Numbered from the stretch's first letter, positions 1-6,612 are shown. The stretch is DNA of 42,849 nucleotides from Nitrososphaeria archaeon (GCA_021324715.1 JAJPIN010000157.1:1-42849); one strand, 5' to 3'. Numbers and translations are program-made. Notes: generated by a model from the sequence alone, not told the origin.

Positions 1-86
1 ACTTTTCCATCTGGGATGATCCAGTCAGGAAGTCCTAGGTTTGCTTGATCTTCTTTGTTCTTTTTAATACGTATTCCTCTACTCAT
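1..86 (-). CDS. Partial gene cut by window start, unknown product
   Basis: Only the first 28 codons are present. The ATG overlaps the TAA of the nuclease gene (TAATG), and the frame is open to base 1. The visible peptide begins MSRGIRIKKNKED and contains a PDWIIPDG stretch. No family was recognised from so short a piece. It is co-directional with, and probably translationally coupled to, the nuclease gene. Confidence 0.55.
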   Translation of the reverse strand, partial: MSRGIRIKKNKEDQANLGLPDWIIPDGK

Positions 87-1084
87 TAATCCTCCACTAC
101 TTCAAAGCCATCCCAAATATCTTTTTGTTTAGGCATACCATTTATTAACGTTTGTTCTACTGATTTTGATCCACTCATACATATAGCTTTGTACGCACAA
201 TTGGTGTTATATGCGTTGCAAGCTGAGGGAGCGTTTCGTGTAACTTTTTCTGCTTTCCAATCTTCTAATAATCGATCAGCATCTTTAATAGTTTGAGTTT
301 TCCAATCTTCAATCTGAGAATCAGTAACAACTGTTTGGGCGCGTAGGAACAGGGTTTCCGGGGCATTGTAGATGGTCCATCGATCTTGATTGCTATAAGC
401 TGAACCTTTTGATTTGCCGAATCCTTTAGTAGAAATTCCATCAAAGATTACTTTTGAAATTTTATTATTTCCAGTAATTTCTCTTGCGGCCCACACATAA
501 CCCACTGCTTGATAATTGGGAGTAAGTAGTCCAAGAAATGCGGTGAGATCATATGAGGTCTTACGTTCGAGGACGCCATCAACTAAAAGCCCATCAATAG
601 TGCCCCGATAAAAAACTTCGTGACCCGCAGCAGTTTTTCCTAAAAAGATTTCAAATTTGTGCTCAAAACCGCGATATGGCAATGCATCTGGATGATAATG
701 AAAAGTATACTCAGCTATAAGTGTGAGTGCATGTTTAAGAGAACGTTTTTCATCGGAATCTAGGTTTGAGAGTGCATATTGAGATGCTTCTTCAGCAACT
801 TGGTTAAGAACCTTAAGTAACGGATTTGTTACCAATCGCACATCTGGAACTTGTTTTGCTACTGCGAGAGCTTCAATTTCTTGGTAGGCAGCTTCTTTAG
901 TAGGTAACTCAAAAGATGGGTTTTGTGAAGCAACACCAAATAGTTCGGTTCCTAAGTGGATAAGTGTGCCGAAGTTGAGAGCATCGGTTGCACCACCTTG
1001 GATATTAAGTTTGGAATTAAATATAAATTTTTGAGGACAGAGGCGCCAGAGTGTAAGAGTACTATAATCGATATAAAGTTTCAT
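86..1084 (-). CDS. Cas4/RecB-like PD-(D/E)XK nuclease with probable Fe-S cluster
   Basis: Protein of 332 residues. The core shows the PD-(D/E)XK pattern: a His-bearing helix near the N-terminus (LIHLG), the acidic motif GTIDGLL near residue 160 and the E-x-K motif LERKTSYD about ten residues later. The C-terminus has clustered cysteines (ACNAYNTNCAYKAIC), and an early Cys (LCPQKF) follows the YSTLTLWRLC start. This is the four-cysteine layout of Fe-S exonucleases of the Cas4/AddB type. Such phage proteins process DNA ends in recombination or replication. The ATG overlaps the stop of the upstream small membrane gene. The family call is fairly sure; the exact substrate is inferred. Confidence 0.8.
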   Translation of the reverse strand: MKLYIDYSTLTLWRLCPQKFIFNSKLNIQGGATDALNFGTLIHLGTELFGVASQNPSFELPTKEAAYQEIEALAVAKQVPDVRLVTNPLLKVLNQVAEEASQYALSNLDSDEKRSLKHALTLIAEYTFHYHPDALPYRGFEHKFEIFLGKTAAGHEVFYRGTIDGLLVDGVLERKTSYDLTAFLGLLTPNYQAVGYVWAAREITGNNKISKVIFDGISTKGFGKSKGSAYSNQDRWTIYNAPETLFLRAQTVVTDSQIEDWKTQTIKDADRLLEDWKAEKVTRNAPSACNAYNTNCAYKAICMSGSKSVEQTLINGMPKQKDIWDGFEVVED

Positions 1085-1227
1085 TTAAGTATTTCCTGGC
1101 CGAAATATCCAATAAGGATGAGTGAAATTGAATTAAGTAGTATTAGCACTGTATCTTGAATCACTACCCCCACACCCAAGGCCAAAAGAGAAAAGAGGCC
1201 AAGACCTAATAGAATTTTAGGGTTCAT
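1081..1227 (-). CDS. Small membrane protein, 48 aa
   Basis: The product is almost wholly hydrophobic (MNPKILLGLGLFSLLALG...), predicting one or two membrane segments. ATGA overlaps join it to the genes on both sides, which supports it as a real gene in a compact operon. The dispersed 9-mer at 1167 falls inside it and encodes L-G-V-G. Function unknown. Confidence 0.6.
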   Translation of the reverse strand: MNPKILLGLGLFSLLALGVGVVIQDTVLILLNSISLILIGYFGQEILK

Positions 1228-1454
1228 AAAGTTACTTTCGGAGTTTCGATTTTGGGCTCATTCTGCTTTCGTAAGACTTCAGTACGCAATTTGTCAAGAT
1301 CTTCTTTGGTACAAACCTTAGCTAGAAGAAGGACTGCTTCGAGTAAGCATAAGTAATTATCAAGAGCTTTAATAGTCATAGAATGAATTGACAGCTCAGT
1401 TTCTATGGCTTTAAGGCGTTGATGTACTGAAACATTGCGAACAATGTTACTCAT
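1224..1454 (-). CDS. Hypothetical protein, 76 aa, helical
   Basis: Soluble, Leu- and Lys/Glu-rich sequence with predicted helices (RLKAIETELSIHSMTIKALD). It overlaps both neighbours by a few bases, as expected of coupled early genes. No family recognised. Confidence 0.6.
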   Translation of the reverse strand: MSNIVRNVSVHQRLKAIETELSIHSMTIKALDNYLCLLEAVLLLAKVCTKEDLDKLRTEVLRKQNEPKIETPKVTL

Positions 1455-1656
1455 TTGTTTCTACCTTAGCATCTTTCTTTGGCAATTGCAATACTTTTTC
1501 GATAACTTTTGTTACTGGAATGTTCCATGCTCTTGCTATAGAATCGACTGTGAGTGCTTTAATTTGGTCTTTAGTTCTATAAGCACGCCGCTCTCTGCGC
1601 TCTCTTACAAATGCCTCTTTCTCTTCGTTTAAAAGGCTATTCCAGGGCTTTCTCAT
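1447..1656 (-). CDS. Hypothetical basic protein, 69 aa
   Basis: Highly charged, with an Arg/Glu-rich stretch near residues 16-27 (VRERRERRAYRTKDQ), then a section resembling a short helix-turn-helix (VDSIARAWNIPVTKVIEKVL). It could bind nucleic acid, but no family is recognised. It overlaps both neighbouring genes. Confidence 0.6.
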   Translation of the reverse strand: MRKPWNSLLNEEKEAFVRERRERRAYRTKDQIKALTVDSIARAWNIPVTKVIEKVLQLPKKDAKVETNE

Positions 1657-1892
1657 CGATTAAGCTTACCTCGGTTGCCTTTTGCTAACTCGTCTACTAT
1701 AGCCGATAATACGCGAAGTTTCTCTAATTCTAAACCGTACTTTTTTTCTTCATTTTGAACAATACGATTAAGTAAAGTTGTTTCTAACTCTTTAATATAA
1801 TTACGAATTTTGAAAAGTAAATATATTAATGAAACTGATACAATTATACCGAGTCCGAAGGTATCGATTGTGTGGTCCCAGTGCATTTGCAT
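1653..1892 (-). CDS. Membrane protein with coiled coil, 79 aa
   Basis: One hydrophobic segment at about residues 13-27 (LGIIVSVSLIYLLF) precedes a long charged helix (NYIKELETTLLNRIVQNEEK). This is a single-pass membrane anchor with a cytoplasmic or periplasmic coiled coil. It starts directly after the metalloprotease stop. Function unknown. Confidence 0.6.
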   Translation of the reverse strand: MQMHWDHTIDTFGLGIIVSVSLIYLLFKIRNYIKELETTLLNRIVQNEEKKYGLELEKLRVLSAIVDELAKGNRGKLNR

Positions 1893-2402
1893 TTAATCGT
1901 TTCCAGTCCATGGATGGTCACCATGATAGCACCAGTGTTCGGTTATGTATATTGCGTCTTTGATTATGTCTGCACGACTCATATTGTCATTTTTATGGTT
2001 TGGCATTCCAATGATATGCATAAGTTCATGACCAATGATTCCTTCTCTATAGGCTGCGTCTTTTACCGCAAAGAAATTGTCGCTTAGATAGATTGTGTTT
2101 TCTTCAGTAATTGTGACAGCGTAGTTGTCTTTCATGATGGGGTCTGTTGAGTATGCAAAAAAGACTTCGTTATGTTTAATAAGTACTTTTCTATATCTGG
2201 GATAAGTCTTTCGAAAGTAATTACAATTGATTAGTGTTGTATAGCCTCTGGCATAATCGGTATAAATTTGTTCTGCGTTTGCATAAAGTGGAAGTGGTTT
2301 GGGAGTGATCTCATAGGTTGGCTTTAGTTTGAAATAGATTCCAATACCAAAAACAAGGTTTCCAATAAGGATTAAACTTATAAATTTAAGTTCTTTTTTC
2401 AT
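1893..2402 (-). CDS. Membrane-anchored metzincin-like zinc metalloprotease
   Basis: Protein of 169 residues. An N-terminal hydrophobic segment (residues 6-24) predicts a signal anchor, placing the rest outside the cytoplasm. The zinc site HELMHIIGMPNH sits near residue 125: HExxH, the metzincin glycine, and a His at the twelfth rather than the usual eleventh position, where Asn is found. A Met follows (NMSRAD), as in a Met-turn. The shifted third ligand makes activity likely but not certain. The start overlaps the stop of the ribbon-helix-helix gene (TAATGA). It may act on host envelope or extracellular proteins; the substrate is unknown. Confidence 0.65.
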   Translation of the reverse strand: MKKELKFISLILIGNLVFGIGIYFKLKPTYEITPKPLPLYANAEQIYTDYARGYTTLINCNYFRKTYPRYRKVLIKHNEVFFAYSTDPIMKDNYAVTITEENTIYLSDNFFAVKDAAYREGIIGHELMHIIGMPNHKNDNMSRADIIKDAIYITEHWCYHGDHPWTGND

Positions 2403-2854
2403 TAATTAATTCCGAATTTATCTCGATACTTCTTAATAGCATCTTTTTCTTGAGGAGTAATTTCTTCGTGATATTTAGAGTCTGGGCCAGAGCAATCAGA
2501 GGGACATGTTGCATCATCTCGTCCAGGCGAATGTATTCCCCAACGCTTTTGATCAAGCAAAATGTTATAATGATGCCAATTTCTATATGGATAATCCATT
2601 ATGGCTAGGATATCTTTAGGCCAAGGCATATCCATTTGTTTTAATTGTATTGCGCCTGTAGATTCGACATAGTTTCTTTGTTTTCTTGTATTTTCTAACG
2701 CCTCTGATTCATCTTTTCCAAGAGCCCGAAGTAGTAACTTAGCCACTGCAACTGATAGAGAAATACCTTCCTTTGCTGCTACTCTTTCAACGGCAAATTT
2801 AAGTGGCTCGGACACACATACGGTCATTGTAGTTTTAGGAATTTTCTTTTCCAT
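2402..2854 (-). CDS. Ribbon-helix-helix-type DNA-binding protein, 150 aa
   Basis: Residues 9-46 fit a ribbon-helix-helix fold: a short beta strand (TMTVCVSEP), then two helices (LKFAVERVAAKEG and LSVAVAKLLLRAL). The remaining C-terminal part is unassigned and holds two Cys near SCPSDCS-like spacing (CPSDC). An upstream in-frame ATG at 2971 would add 39 residues. The start at 2854 is preferred because a TTGACA-17-CAGAAT promoter ends 9 nt upstream and because the fold starts there. Family regulators bind repeated operators, and a 24-bp inverted repeat lies just upstream, so autoregulation is a reasonable inference. Confidence 0.6.
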   Translation of the reverse strand: MEKKIPKTTMTVCVSEPLKFAVERVAAKEGISLSVAVAKLLLRALGKDESEALENTRKQRNYVESTGAIQLKQMDMPWPKDILAIMDYPYRNWHHYNILLDQKRWGIHSPGRDDATCPSDCSGPDSKYHEEITPQEKDAIKKYRDKFGIN

Positions 2855-2863
2855 ATACTTTCG

Positions 2864-2892
2864 ATTCTGAAGCAGTAAGTCTCCTTTGTCAA
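2864..2892 (-). promoter_or_regulatory. Sigma70-type promoter of the RHH gene
   Basis: On the minus strand TTGACA (2892-2887), a 17-bp spacer, then CAGAAT (2869-2864). The -10 box ends 9 nt before the ATG at 2854, which predicts a leader of only a few bases. Confidence 0.5.
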
Positions 2893-2913
2893 GCCTTATT
2901 TTTAAAATATTCC

Positions 2914-3107
2914 TTATTATAATAGTAACAAGGGTACAGCATAGTTTTGGGGTATTTTCTAGTGGGATCAAAGTGTTGGAAAGTAATTTTGTGAAAACGA
3001 AAAGGGGGGTATAACCAAAAAATATATAATAAAATCAATAACTTACATCTCTCTCTTTCTCATCCCACTTTTTTCACTGTTTGGTACCCTTGTTACTGTT
3101 ATAATAA
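2914..3107. repeat. 24-bp inverted repeat, arms 2914-2937 and 3084-3107
   Basis: The reverse complement of the left arm matches the right arm at 23 of 24 bases (core GTACCCTTGTTACT, then TTATAATAA). The arms are 146 bp apart. The right arm overlaps the -10 box and start region of a leftward promoter, and the left arm lies about 20 bp upstream of the RHH promoter. This fits a paired operator. A third partial copy, 16 bases identical (TGTTATAATAACGAAT), is at 3314-3329. Confidence 0.7.
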
Positions 3108-3129
3108 CGAATCTAACAAATAAGTCCAA
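3101..3129 (-). promoter_or_regulatory. Sigma70-type leftward promoter overlapping the operator arm
   Basis: On the minus strand TTGGAC (3129-3124), 17 bp, TATTAT (3106-3101). The -10 box is inside the right arm of the inverted repeat, so a protein bound there would block it. It would drive the RHH gene and the genes to its left. Confidence 0.5.
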
Positions 3130-3130
3130 T

Positions 3131-3150
3131 GACCATATGTGACCATATAT
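3131..3150. repeat. Tandem 10-bp direct repeat GACCATATGT/GACCATATAT
   Basis: Two adjacent 10-mers differing by one base lie just upstream of the -35 box at 3129. The placement suits an activator or repressor site. Function is inferred only from position. Confidence 0.4.
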
Positions 3151-3179
3151 ACTCAGATCGTTTATATGCGTTTTTATTT

Positions 3180-3419
3180 TTATCGAAATAAGCTTTTTTT
3201 GAGCAATTCTAGATCAATTTCTGAGGCAGAAAGACGCTGGTTAGCGGATACTTTTTTACTTCTGTTATTGTCATCAGCCCCCACACGAAGAACAACTTTG
3301 GATGAGTGCTTTTTGTTATAATAACGAATAAGAATGCGGTAAACTGTAGCTTCGCCGAGTTCTTTTATGAGGTCTTTAATTGAGAGTTTCTTCGATGACT
3401 TTGGTGTGGAAGTCTTCAT
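3180..3419 (-). CDS. Hypothetical basic protein, 79 aa
   Basis: Lys/Ser-rich N-terminus, then a possible small helical domain (IKDLIKELGEATVYRILIRYY), then a polar tail. It could be a DNA-binding protein. It overlaps the upstream gene by 44 nt, more than its neighbours do, so the true start may be internal. The dispersed 9-mer at 3278 encodes R-V-G-A here. Confidence 0.5.
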   Translation of the reverse strand: MKTSTPKSSKKLSIKDLIKELGEATVYRILIRYYNKKHSSKVVLRVGADDNNRSKKVSANQRLSASEIDLELLKKSLFR

Positions 3420-3546
3420 AAAGATGTTCTATGGTCGATACCCAATCATGGGGCTCAACACAAATACGGATGTAATCGCGAGCTACTTCAGGGAGTGTGA
3501 ATAACTTACGTAATATAATTTCTTCATTTTTTATTTCTCGTTTCAT
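3376..3546 (-). CDS. Hypothetical acidic protein, 56 aa
   Basis: ATG at 3546 overlaps the stop of the preceding gene (TAATG). The product begins MKREIKNEEIILRKLF and contains EVARDYIRICVEPHDW. Unknown family. The start/stop coupling and ordinary amino-acid composition support it as real. Confidence 0.55.
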   Translation of the reverse strand: MKREIKNEEIILRKLFTLPEVARDYIRICVEPHDWVSTIEHLYEDFHTKVIEETLN

Positions 3547-3776
3547 TAGTTTATCTCTCTTTCATTAGGTGGTTCATAATCCCAATCTAATGTTCCTGGT
3601 ATTGGAATCAAATGACTAACACCTAAATTTAATGGAAACATGAGCCATAGTCCTTTTTGTCGTGGGTCTGGACAGCTAACTATGTTAATCTCACATGTTA
3701 GTTTTTTACCGGGTTTTAGTTGTTTAAGTAATTCTTTATTAAAAGTAGGAACAATAGTTACTTTTTTTGTTTTCAT
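3546..3776 (-). CDS. Hypothetical protein, 76 aa
   Basis: Begins MKTKKVTIVPTFNKEL and is rich in beta-forming residues. The acidic tail (DWDYEPPNEREIN) runs straight into the next gene by stop/start overlap. No family recognised. Confidence 0.6.
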   Translation of the reverse strand: MKTKKVTIVPTFNKELLKQLKPGKKLTCEINIVSCPDPRQKGLWLMFPLNLGVSHLIPIPGTLDWDYEPPNEREIN

Positions 3777-4192
3777 GAATTAAACTCCTCTAAATCATCG
3801 CCGCAATCACGACAAATGACATATATTTTGTTTTCTTTCTTTGGATTTCTAATTGGGGTCATTCCAGGAACATGTTGATGAACTCCATAGGCAGTCTTTT
3901 TTGATTGTTTGCTATATGCATGATTGATTAAGTTATAATCCCAACAGTATTGACAATAGAAATCACTAGAATAGATTTCATATGATTTCCATTCGATTCT
4001 ACCGCAACTAGTGCATTTATCTGATGGTATTTGAGTAATTGGATTTTGGTTTTGTTGGTATGAATGATAGCTATCATCACCACTAGCAGAGCATTTAGGA
4101 TTGCCACAGAAGTAATCATCCCGAAGTTTGGTATAGAACCAATAATGAGATGAGCAATAATTACAATTATCTGTTGGCAATGGTTTAGCCAT
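3773..4192 (-). CDS. Multi-zinc-ribbon protein, 139 aa
   Basis: Five cysteine knuckles in series: CNYC (near residue 10), CGNPKC (29), CTSC (60), CQYC (79) and CRDC (near 128). This gives at least two zinc ribbons separated by a Gln/Asn-rich linker. Such phage proteins usually bind nucleic acid or a host protein; the target here is unknown. It overlaps both neighbours by a few bases. Confidence 0.6.
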   Translation of the reverse strand: MAKPLPTDNCNYCSSHYWFYTKLRDDYFCGNPKCSASGDDSYHSYQQNQNPITQIPSDKCTSCGRIEWKSYEIYSSDFYCQYCWDYNLINHAYSKQSKKTAYGVHQHVPGMTPIRNPKKENKIYVICRDCGDDLEEFNS

Positions 4193-4367
4193 TAGACCAG
4201 CCTTTATGATGAATTACTAATGAAACTCCGACTTCAGTATTAACCATATATGTACTTCCCCAATGGTTGTCATTATCGAAGATGTTAAAGAGTACTTGTG
4301 TTGCATCTTTCTTGGTAGGTGTTTTAAAGATAGCTACTTTTGGATATATTTTTGATTTTTCTTTCAT
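4185..4367 (-). CDS. Hypothetical protein, 60 aa
   Basis: Short beta-rich protein (KVAIFKTPTKKDATQVLFNIF, then YMVNTEVGVSLVIHHKG). It starts immediately after the stop of the PagL-like gene. Function unknown. Confidence 0.55.
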   Translation of the reverse strand: MKEKSKIYPKVAIFKTPTKKDATQVLFNIFDNDNHWGSTYMVNTEVGVSLVIHHKGWSNG

Positions 4368-4859
4368 TTAGAACTCCAATCCTGATTCAATACCAATGAA
4401 TTCCATACCAATATTACCATTTGAATTGTGAGCTGAACTTATATGGTGAAAAAAGACACCTAATGATATAGAGTTTCTATAAAGACCCGCAGATACATGT
4501 GTAGAGAATTGTAAGTTATTGTCTAGGTATTTATTTTTTGCTGATATGATTGTGAGTCCTTGAGATGCAGATGCATAAAGCCCGAGCTCTGTTTTTATAA
4601 GCAGTGTGGGGGCTAGTGTACCAAAATAGCTGACACCTTCAGTAAGCTCGCTTATAGTTAAGACACCAACTTCGTAATTGAGTTTAAGACAGTTCCATTT
4701 GCTTATTGGAGTAGTTTGTAGGCCAAATGATAAGAATTTGTTACCGCTGTTATCTCCGCGACCATAACCACCTTTAAAGAGGATTGCATTTTGTGCATAT
4801 GCTAAAGATGATGTCATTAATGATACTACTATAATTGTGCTATTTAAGAGTTTTTTCAT
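4368..4859 (-). CDS. PagL-like outer-membrane lipid A 3-O-deacylase
   Basis: Protein of 163 residues. Residues 1-22 are a Sec signal peptide (MKKLLNSTIIVVSLMTSSLAYA, cleaved after AYA). The rest is amphipathic beta strands ending in Phe (GLEF), typical of an outer-membrane barrel. Near the C-terminus H139-I-S141, with E153 twelve residues later, reproduces the His-x-Ser and downstream Glu spacing of the PagL catalytic triad (H126, S128, E140 in Pseudomonas). PagL removes the 3-O acyl chain of lipid A in the outer leaflet. A phage copy could remodel host LPS, for example to block superinfection or alter immune sensing; that role is inferred. It lies among small early genes. Confidence 0.75.
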   Translation of the reverse strand: MKKLLNSTIIVVSLMTSSLAYAQNAILFKGGYGRGDNSGNKFLSFGLQTTPISKWNCLKLNYEVGVLTISELTEGVSYFGTLAPTLLIKTELGLYASASQGLTIISAKNKYLDNNLQFSTHVSAGLYRNSISLGVFFHHISSAHNSNGNIGMEFIGIESGLEF

Positions 4860-4986
4860 GGACAGTCTCCAATGCTTTCTCTAGTTGTTTTAGGTCTTCA
4901 AATGCGCTTTGTGCTTCGCCTATAATTCTTTGAAGTTTGAACTTTGATTCTCTGATGTATGCCTGAAGTGTTTCTATTCTTACCAT
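4840..4986 (-). CDS. Small coiled-coil protein, 48 aa
   Basis: Entirely helical and heptad-like (MVRIETLQAYIRESKF..., KQLEKALETVHEK). It overlaps the preceding gene's stop by a few bases and the PagL-like gene start by 20 nt. Unknown function. Confidence 0.5.
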   Translation of the reverse strand: MVRIETLQAYIRESKFKLQRIIGEAQSAFEDLKQLEKALETVHEKTLK

Positions 4987-5162
4987 GTATGCCCCCATAC
5001 TTCTAGTTGTTGTTCGTAATATTCTCTTTCTACTAAGATCATTCTAACACATTTCTGGTTTACTTTGTCAACTGATTTGTAACTTCTACAATAGTCTCTA
5101 CTTGCTTTATTTAATTGTCTATACATTTGAATTGTATCTGATGGATATGCGAGATGGTTCAT
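4980..5162 (-). CDS. Hypothetical protein, 60 aa
   Basis: Polar helical protein (MNHLAYPSDTIQMYRQLNKA) with a basic, Tyr-rich middle and two Cys. No family recognised. Closely spaced between small co-directional genes. Confidence 0.5.
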   Translation of the reverse strand: MNHLAYPSDTIQMYRQLNKASRDYCRSYKSVDKVNQKCVRMILVEREYYEQQLEVWGHTW

Positions 5163-5164
5163 GG

Positions 5165-5281
5165 TTATAGTCCTCCTGGAAAGCCTTGAAAGATGCCTGT
5201 GAGAATGTTTACTAATGCATAAGCTGCGAGTGCAACGAGCGATAGAGCACAGATGATAAGAATTATATAGTATTTAGCCAT
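5165..5281 (-). CDS. Tiny single-pass membrane protein, 38 aa
   Basis: One hydrophobic helix makes up most of the product (YYIILIICALSLVALAAYAL), followed by a Gly-rich tail. The frame is tightly packed between two genes. Function unknown. Confidence 0.5.
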   Translation of the reverse strand: MAKYYIILIICALSLVALAAYALVNILTGIFQGFPGGL

Positions 5282-5447
5282 TTGAAACCTTTCGTTTTGT
5301 TGCACATACTTCACAATGAACTCCTCCAACACAGATGTCAATTAGATAATCTGCTAAGACATCGTGATTTGTTGGGAGACATTTTTTGCAACTAAAATAG
5401 ACTTCTTTTCTTTTACTTGCGACTAGTTTTTTAGTGACAACGTACAT
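5274..5447 (-). CDS. Small zinc-ribbon protein, 57 aa
   Basis: Two knuckles, CKKC (residues 20-23) and CEVC (45-48), plus another Cys at 39, form a zinc-binding module. A strong Shine-Dalgarno (AAGGAG) lies just upstream of the ATG. Target unknown. Confidence 0.6.
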   Translation of the reverse strand: MYVVTKKLVASKRKEVYFSCKKCLPTNHDVLADYLIDICVGGVHCEVCATKRKVSNG

Positions 5448-5647
5448 AATGACTCCTTAATTGTAAATAAGCTGCTACTAATTGCGCCCTCTAATACTAG
5501 CTTACGTTTGATTGCATCAGATCTATTAAGTAAGATGCAATGTATTTTGCGTCTACCAGTGAACATATTGAGTTCCCATACTTCATAGCGGACTCCGTTA
5601 TTAATTGATTGCATTTTCAGCCACCTTTTTGCAATAAGCACATTCAT
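5423..5647 (-). CDS. Hypothetical protein, 74 aa
   Basis: Begins MNVLIAKRWLKMQS and contains a beta-rich middle (RYEVWELNMFTGRRKIHCILL). It overlaps the downstream zinc-ribbon gene by 25 nt. No family recognised. Confidence 0.5.
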   Translation of the reverse strand: MNVLIAKRWLKMQSINNGVRYEVWELNMFTGRRKIHCILLNRSDAIKRKLVLEGAISSSLFTIKESLCTLSLKN

Positions 5648-5777
5648 TTAAGAACGAGCCTTGAATTATCTTATATTTTGTTTTGATTCGATTGCCTAAA
5701 TGAGTAGAACATAAAGGAACTAGCTCACTTGAGGTTTCGTCTGCACTTTTAATGATTACTAGGTTATTTGTTTTCAT
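5601..5777 (-). CDS. Small Cys/His protein, 58 aa, possible zinc ribbon
   Basis: C33-x2-H near the middle and C47-A-Y-C50 near the end could bind one zinc. Shine-Dalgarno AAGGAT lies 6 nt upstream of the ATG. It overlaps the next gene by 47 nt, so one of the two starts may be internal. Confidence 0.5.
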   Translation of the reverse strand: MKTNNLVIIKSADETSSELVPLCSTHLGNRIKTKYKIIQGSFLNECAYCKKVAENAIN

Positions 5778-5778
5778 A

Positions 5779-5841
5779 TTAATCCTTAAATAAGATGGTC
5801 ATAATTACTGCGAATATAATTGCTGGTAATGAGATATACAT
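5779..5841 (-). CDS. Tiny membrane peptide, 20 aa
   Basis: MYISLPAIIFAVIMTILFKD: a single hydrophobic segment with a charged end. GGGAG lies 9 nt upstream of the ATG, and the frame fits exactly between neighbours. Plausible but short. Confidence 0.35.
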   Translation of the reverse strand: MYISLPAIIFAVIMTILFKD

Positions 5842-5842
5842 G

Positions 5843-5917
5843 TTATTTGCTCCCTTCATTAATTGCAAGATCTATTGTTGCCCACAGTTCTATTAGTATT
5901 TGTGTTATTGATGTCAT
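5843..5917 (-). CDS. Tiny peptide, 24 aa, first gene of the leftward operon
   Basis: The ATG is exactly 6 nt after a good extended -10 box, so the transcript would begin at or next to the start codon. The peptide is MTSITQILIELWATIDLAIN... plus EGSK. It may act mainly as a coupling leader for the genes behind it. Confidence 0.4.
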   Translation of the reverse strand: MTSITQILIELWATIDLAINEGSK

Positions 5918-5923
5918 GATTAG

Positions 5924-5952
5924 AGAATAACATTGCCGATAAGTCAGTGCAA
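5924..5952 (-). promoter_or_regulatory. Main leftward sigma70 promoter with extended -10
   Basis: On the minus strand TTGCAC (5952-5947), 17 bp, TATTCT (5929-5924), preceded by TGT as an extended -10. It faces the rightward promoter at 6567. The first ATG follows after 6 nt. Confidence 0.6.
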
Positions 5953-6398
5953 GATAAAAAATGTATGGCTTTGTATGGTCATTCTTGAGTCATATTTTTA
6001 TGTATCCCTATTCGTTCGTTGATAGTTGAATTGATGCATTTTTCATGCCATTGTCGTAGCAGACTGAGCATACAAGCGCATCTGCTGCATATCATTCGTA
6101 TCACAATTGGCACAGAATTTGCATTTGGAACTTGTAGCTTTTATCTTTCTGACATTAATGTCTCGGATTAATTACGTATGTAGTGCGACATATGTGACTC
6201 ACCCCCGCCATGGGTGGACCCTATGATGTGTAAGGGTAGTAATAAATGACTAATCTCTCTACGCGCTAACGAAATCACCATTCTAACTATCGAATATAAT
6301 TGATCTTTTTGAGTTATGTAAACTAAGCCGCCCACAAAAATAAAAAACAAAATCCCCACCCAAATTCAAAAAGCCAATAATATCAACCACTTGATGCC

Positions 6399-6419
6399 GC
6401 ACAATTTCTTGCACAATTT
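6399..6419. repeat. Direct repeat GCACAATTT x2
   Basis: Copies at 6399-6407 and 6411-6419 start 12 bp apart; the related GCACAAT occurs at 6473-6479. Short iteron-like elements in the divergent region. Function not shown. Confidence 0.4.
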
Positions 6420-6463
6420 GATGGACTTATTGTCTAAAAAACGCCAGTTTTTTACTATCGATG

Positions 6464-6476
6464 GTGCATGATGCAC
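6464..6476. promoter_or_regulatory. Perfect dyad GTGCAT-G-ATGCAC
   Basis: Six-base perfect inverted repeat around one base, about 90 bp upstream of the rightward -35 box. It has the size of an operator half-site pair. No cognate protein identified. Confidence 0.35.
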
Positions 6477-6566
6477 AATGGCTTAAGAAAGTAACTAAAT
6501 AGTAGTTATAAATCTAATGACTTAAAAAGTGAGCAGAATTTAATCATGCACTACTGCATTTTTTAT

Positions 6567-6596
6567 TTGAATAGATTCGAGCACTTATGTTATAAT
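6567..6596 (+). promoter_or_regulatory. First rightward sigma70 promoter with extended -10
   Basis: TTGAAT (6567-6572), 18 bp, TATAAT (6591-6596) with TGT directly before it. Transcription should start near 6603, so an ATG at 6546 cannot be used and the first usable ATG is 6613. Confidence 0.65.
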
Positions 6597-6612
6597 ACAT
6601 TTTCACCTTTTA

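Larger units (their letters stand above)
5953..6566. other. Divergent non-coding control region
   Basis: About 610 bp between divergent operons without a convincing gene. It holds AT-rich stretches, GCACAATTT direct repeats, a GTGCAT dyad and scattered GCACA elements. Its position where transcription diverges makes it a candidate for regulation or a replication origin. A broken zinc-knuckle reading (CKFC on the minus strand near 6115-6130 and CSVC near 6059-6070, in different frames, without a start) could be a decayed gene. Confidence 0.5.

Noticed and set aside
3139-3321. Rightward frame opposite the gene at 3180-3419
   Set aside because: No promoter or ribosome site, and opposite direction to a coherent operon.
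6020-6160. Zinc-knuckle pieces (CKFC and CSVC) on the minus strand
   Set aside because: They lie in different frames with stops between and no start codon. Perhaps a decayed gene, but too weak to annotate.
6168-6359. Minus-strand frame with a hydrophobic start in the divergent region
   Set aside because: GTG start lacks a promoter or Shine-Dalgarno in the right place, and the downstream part looks random; kept as non-coding.
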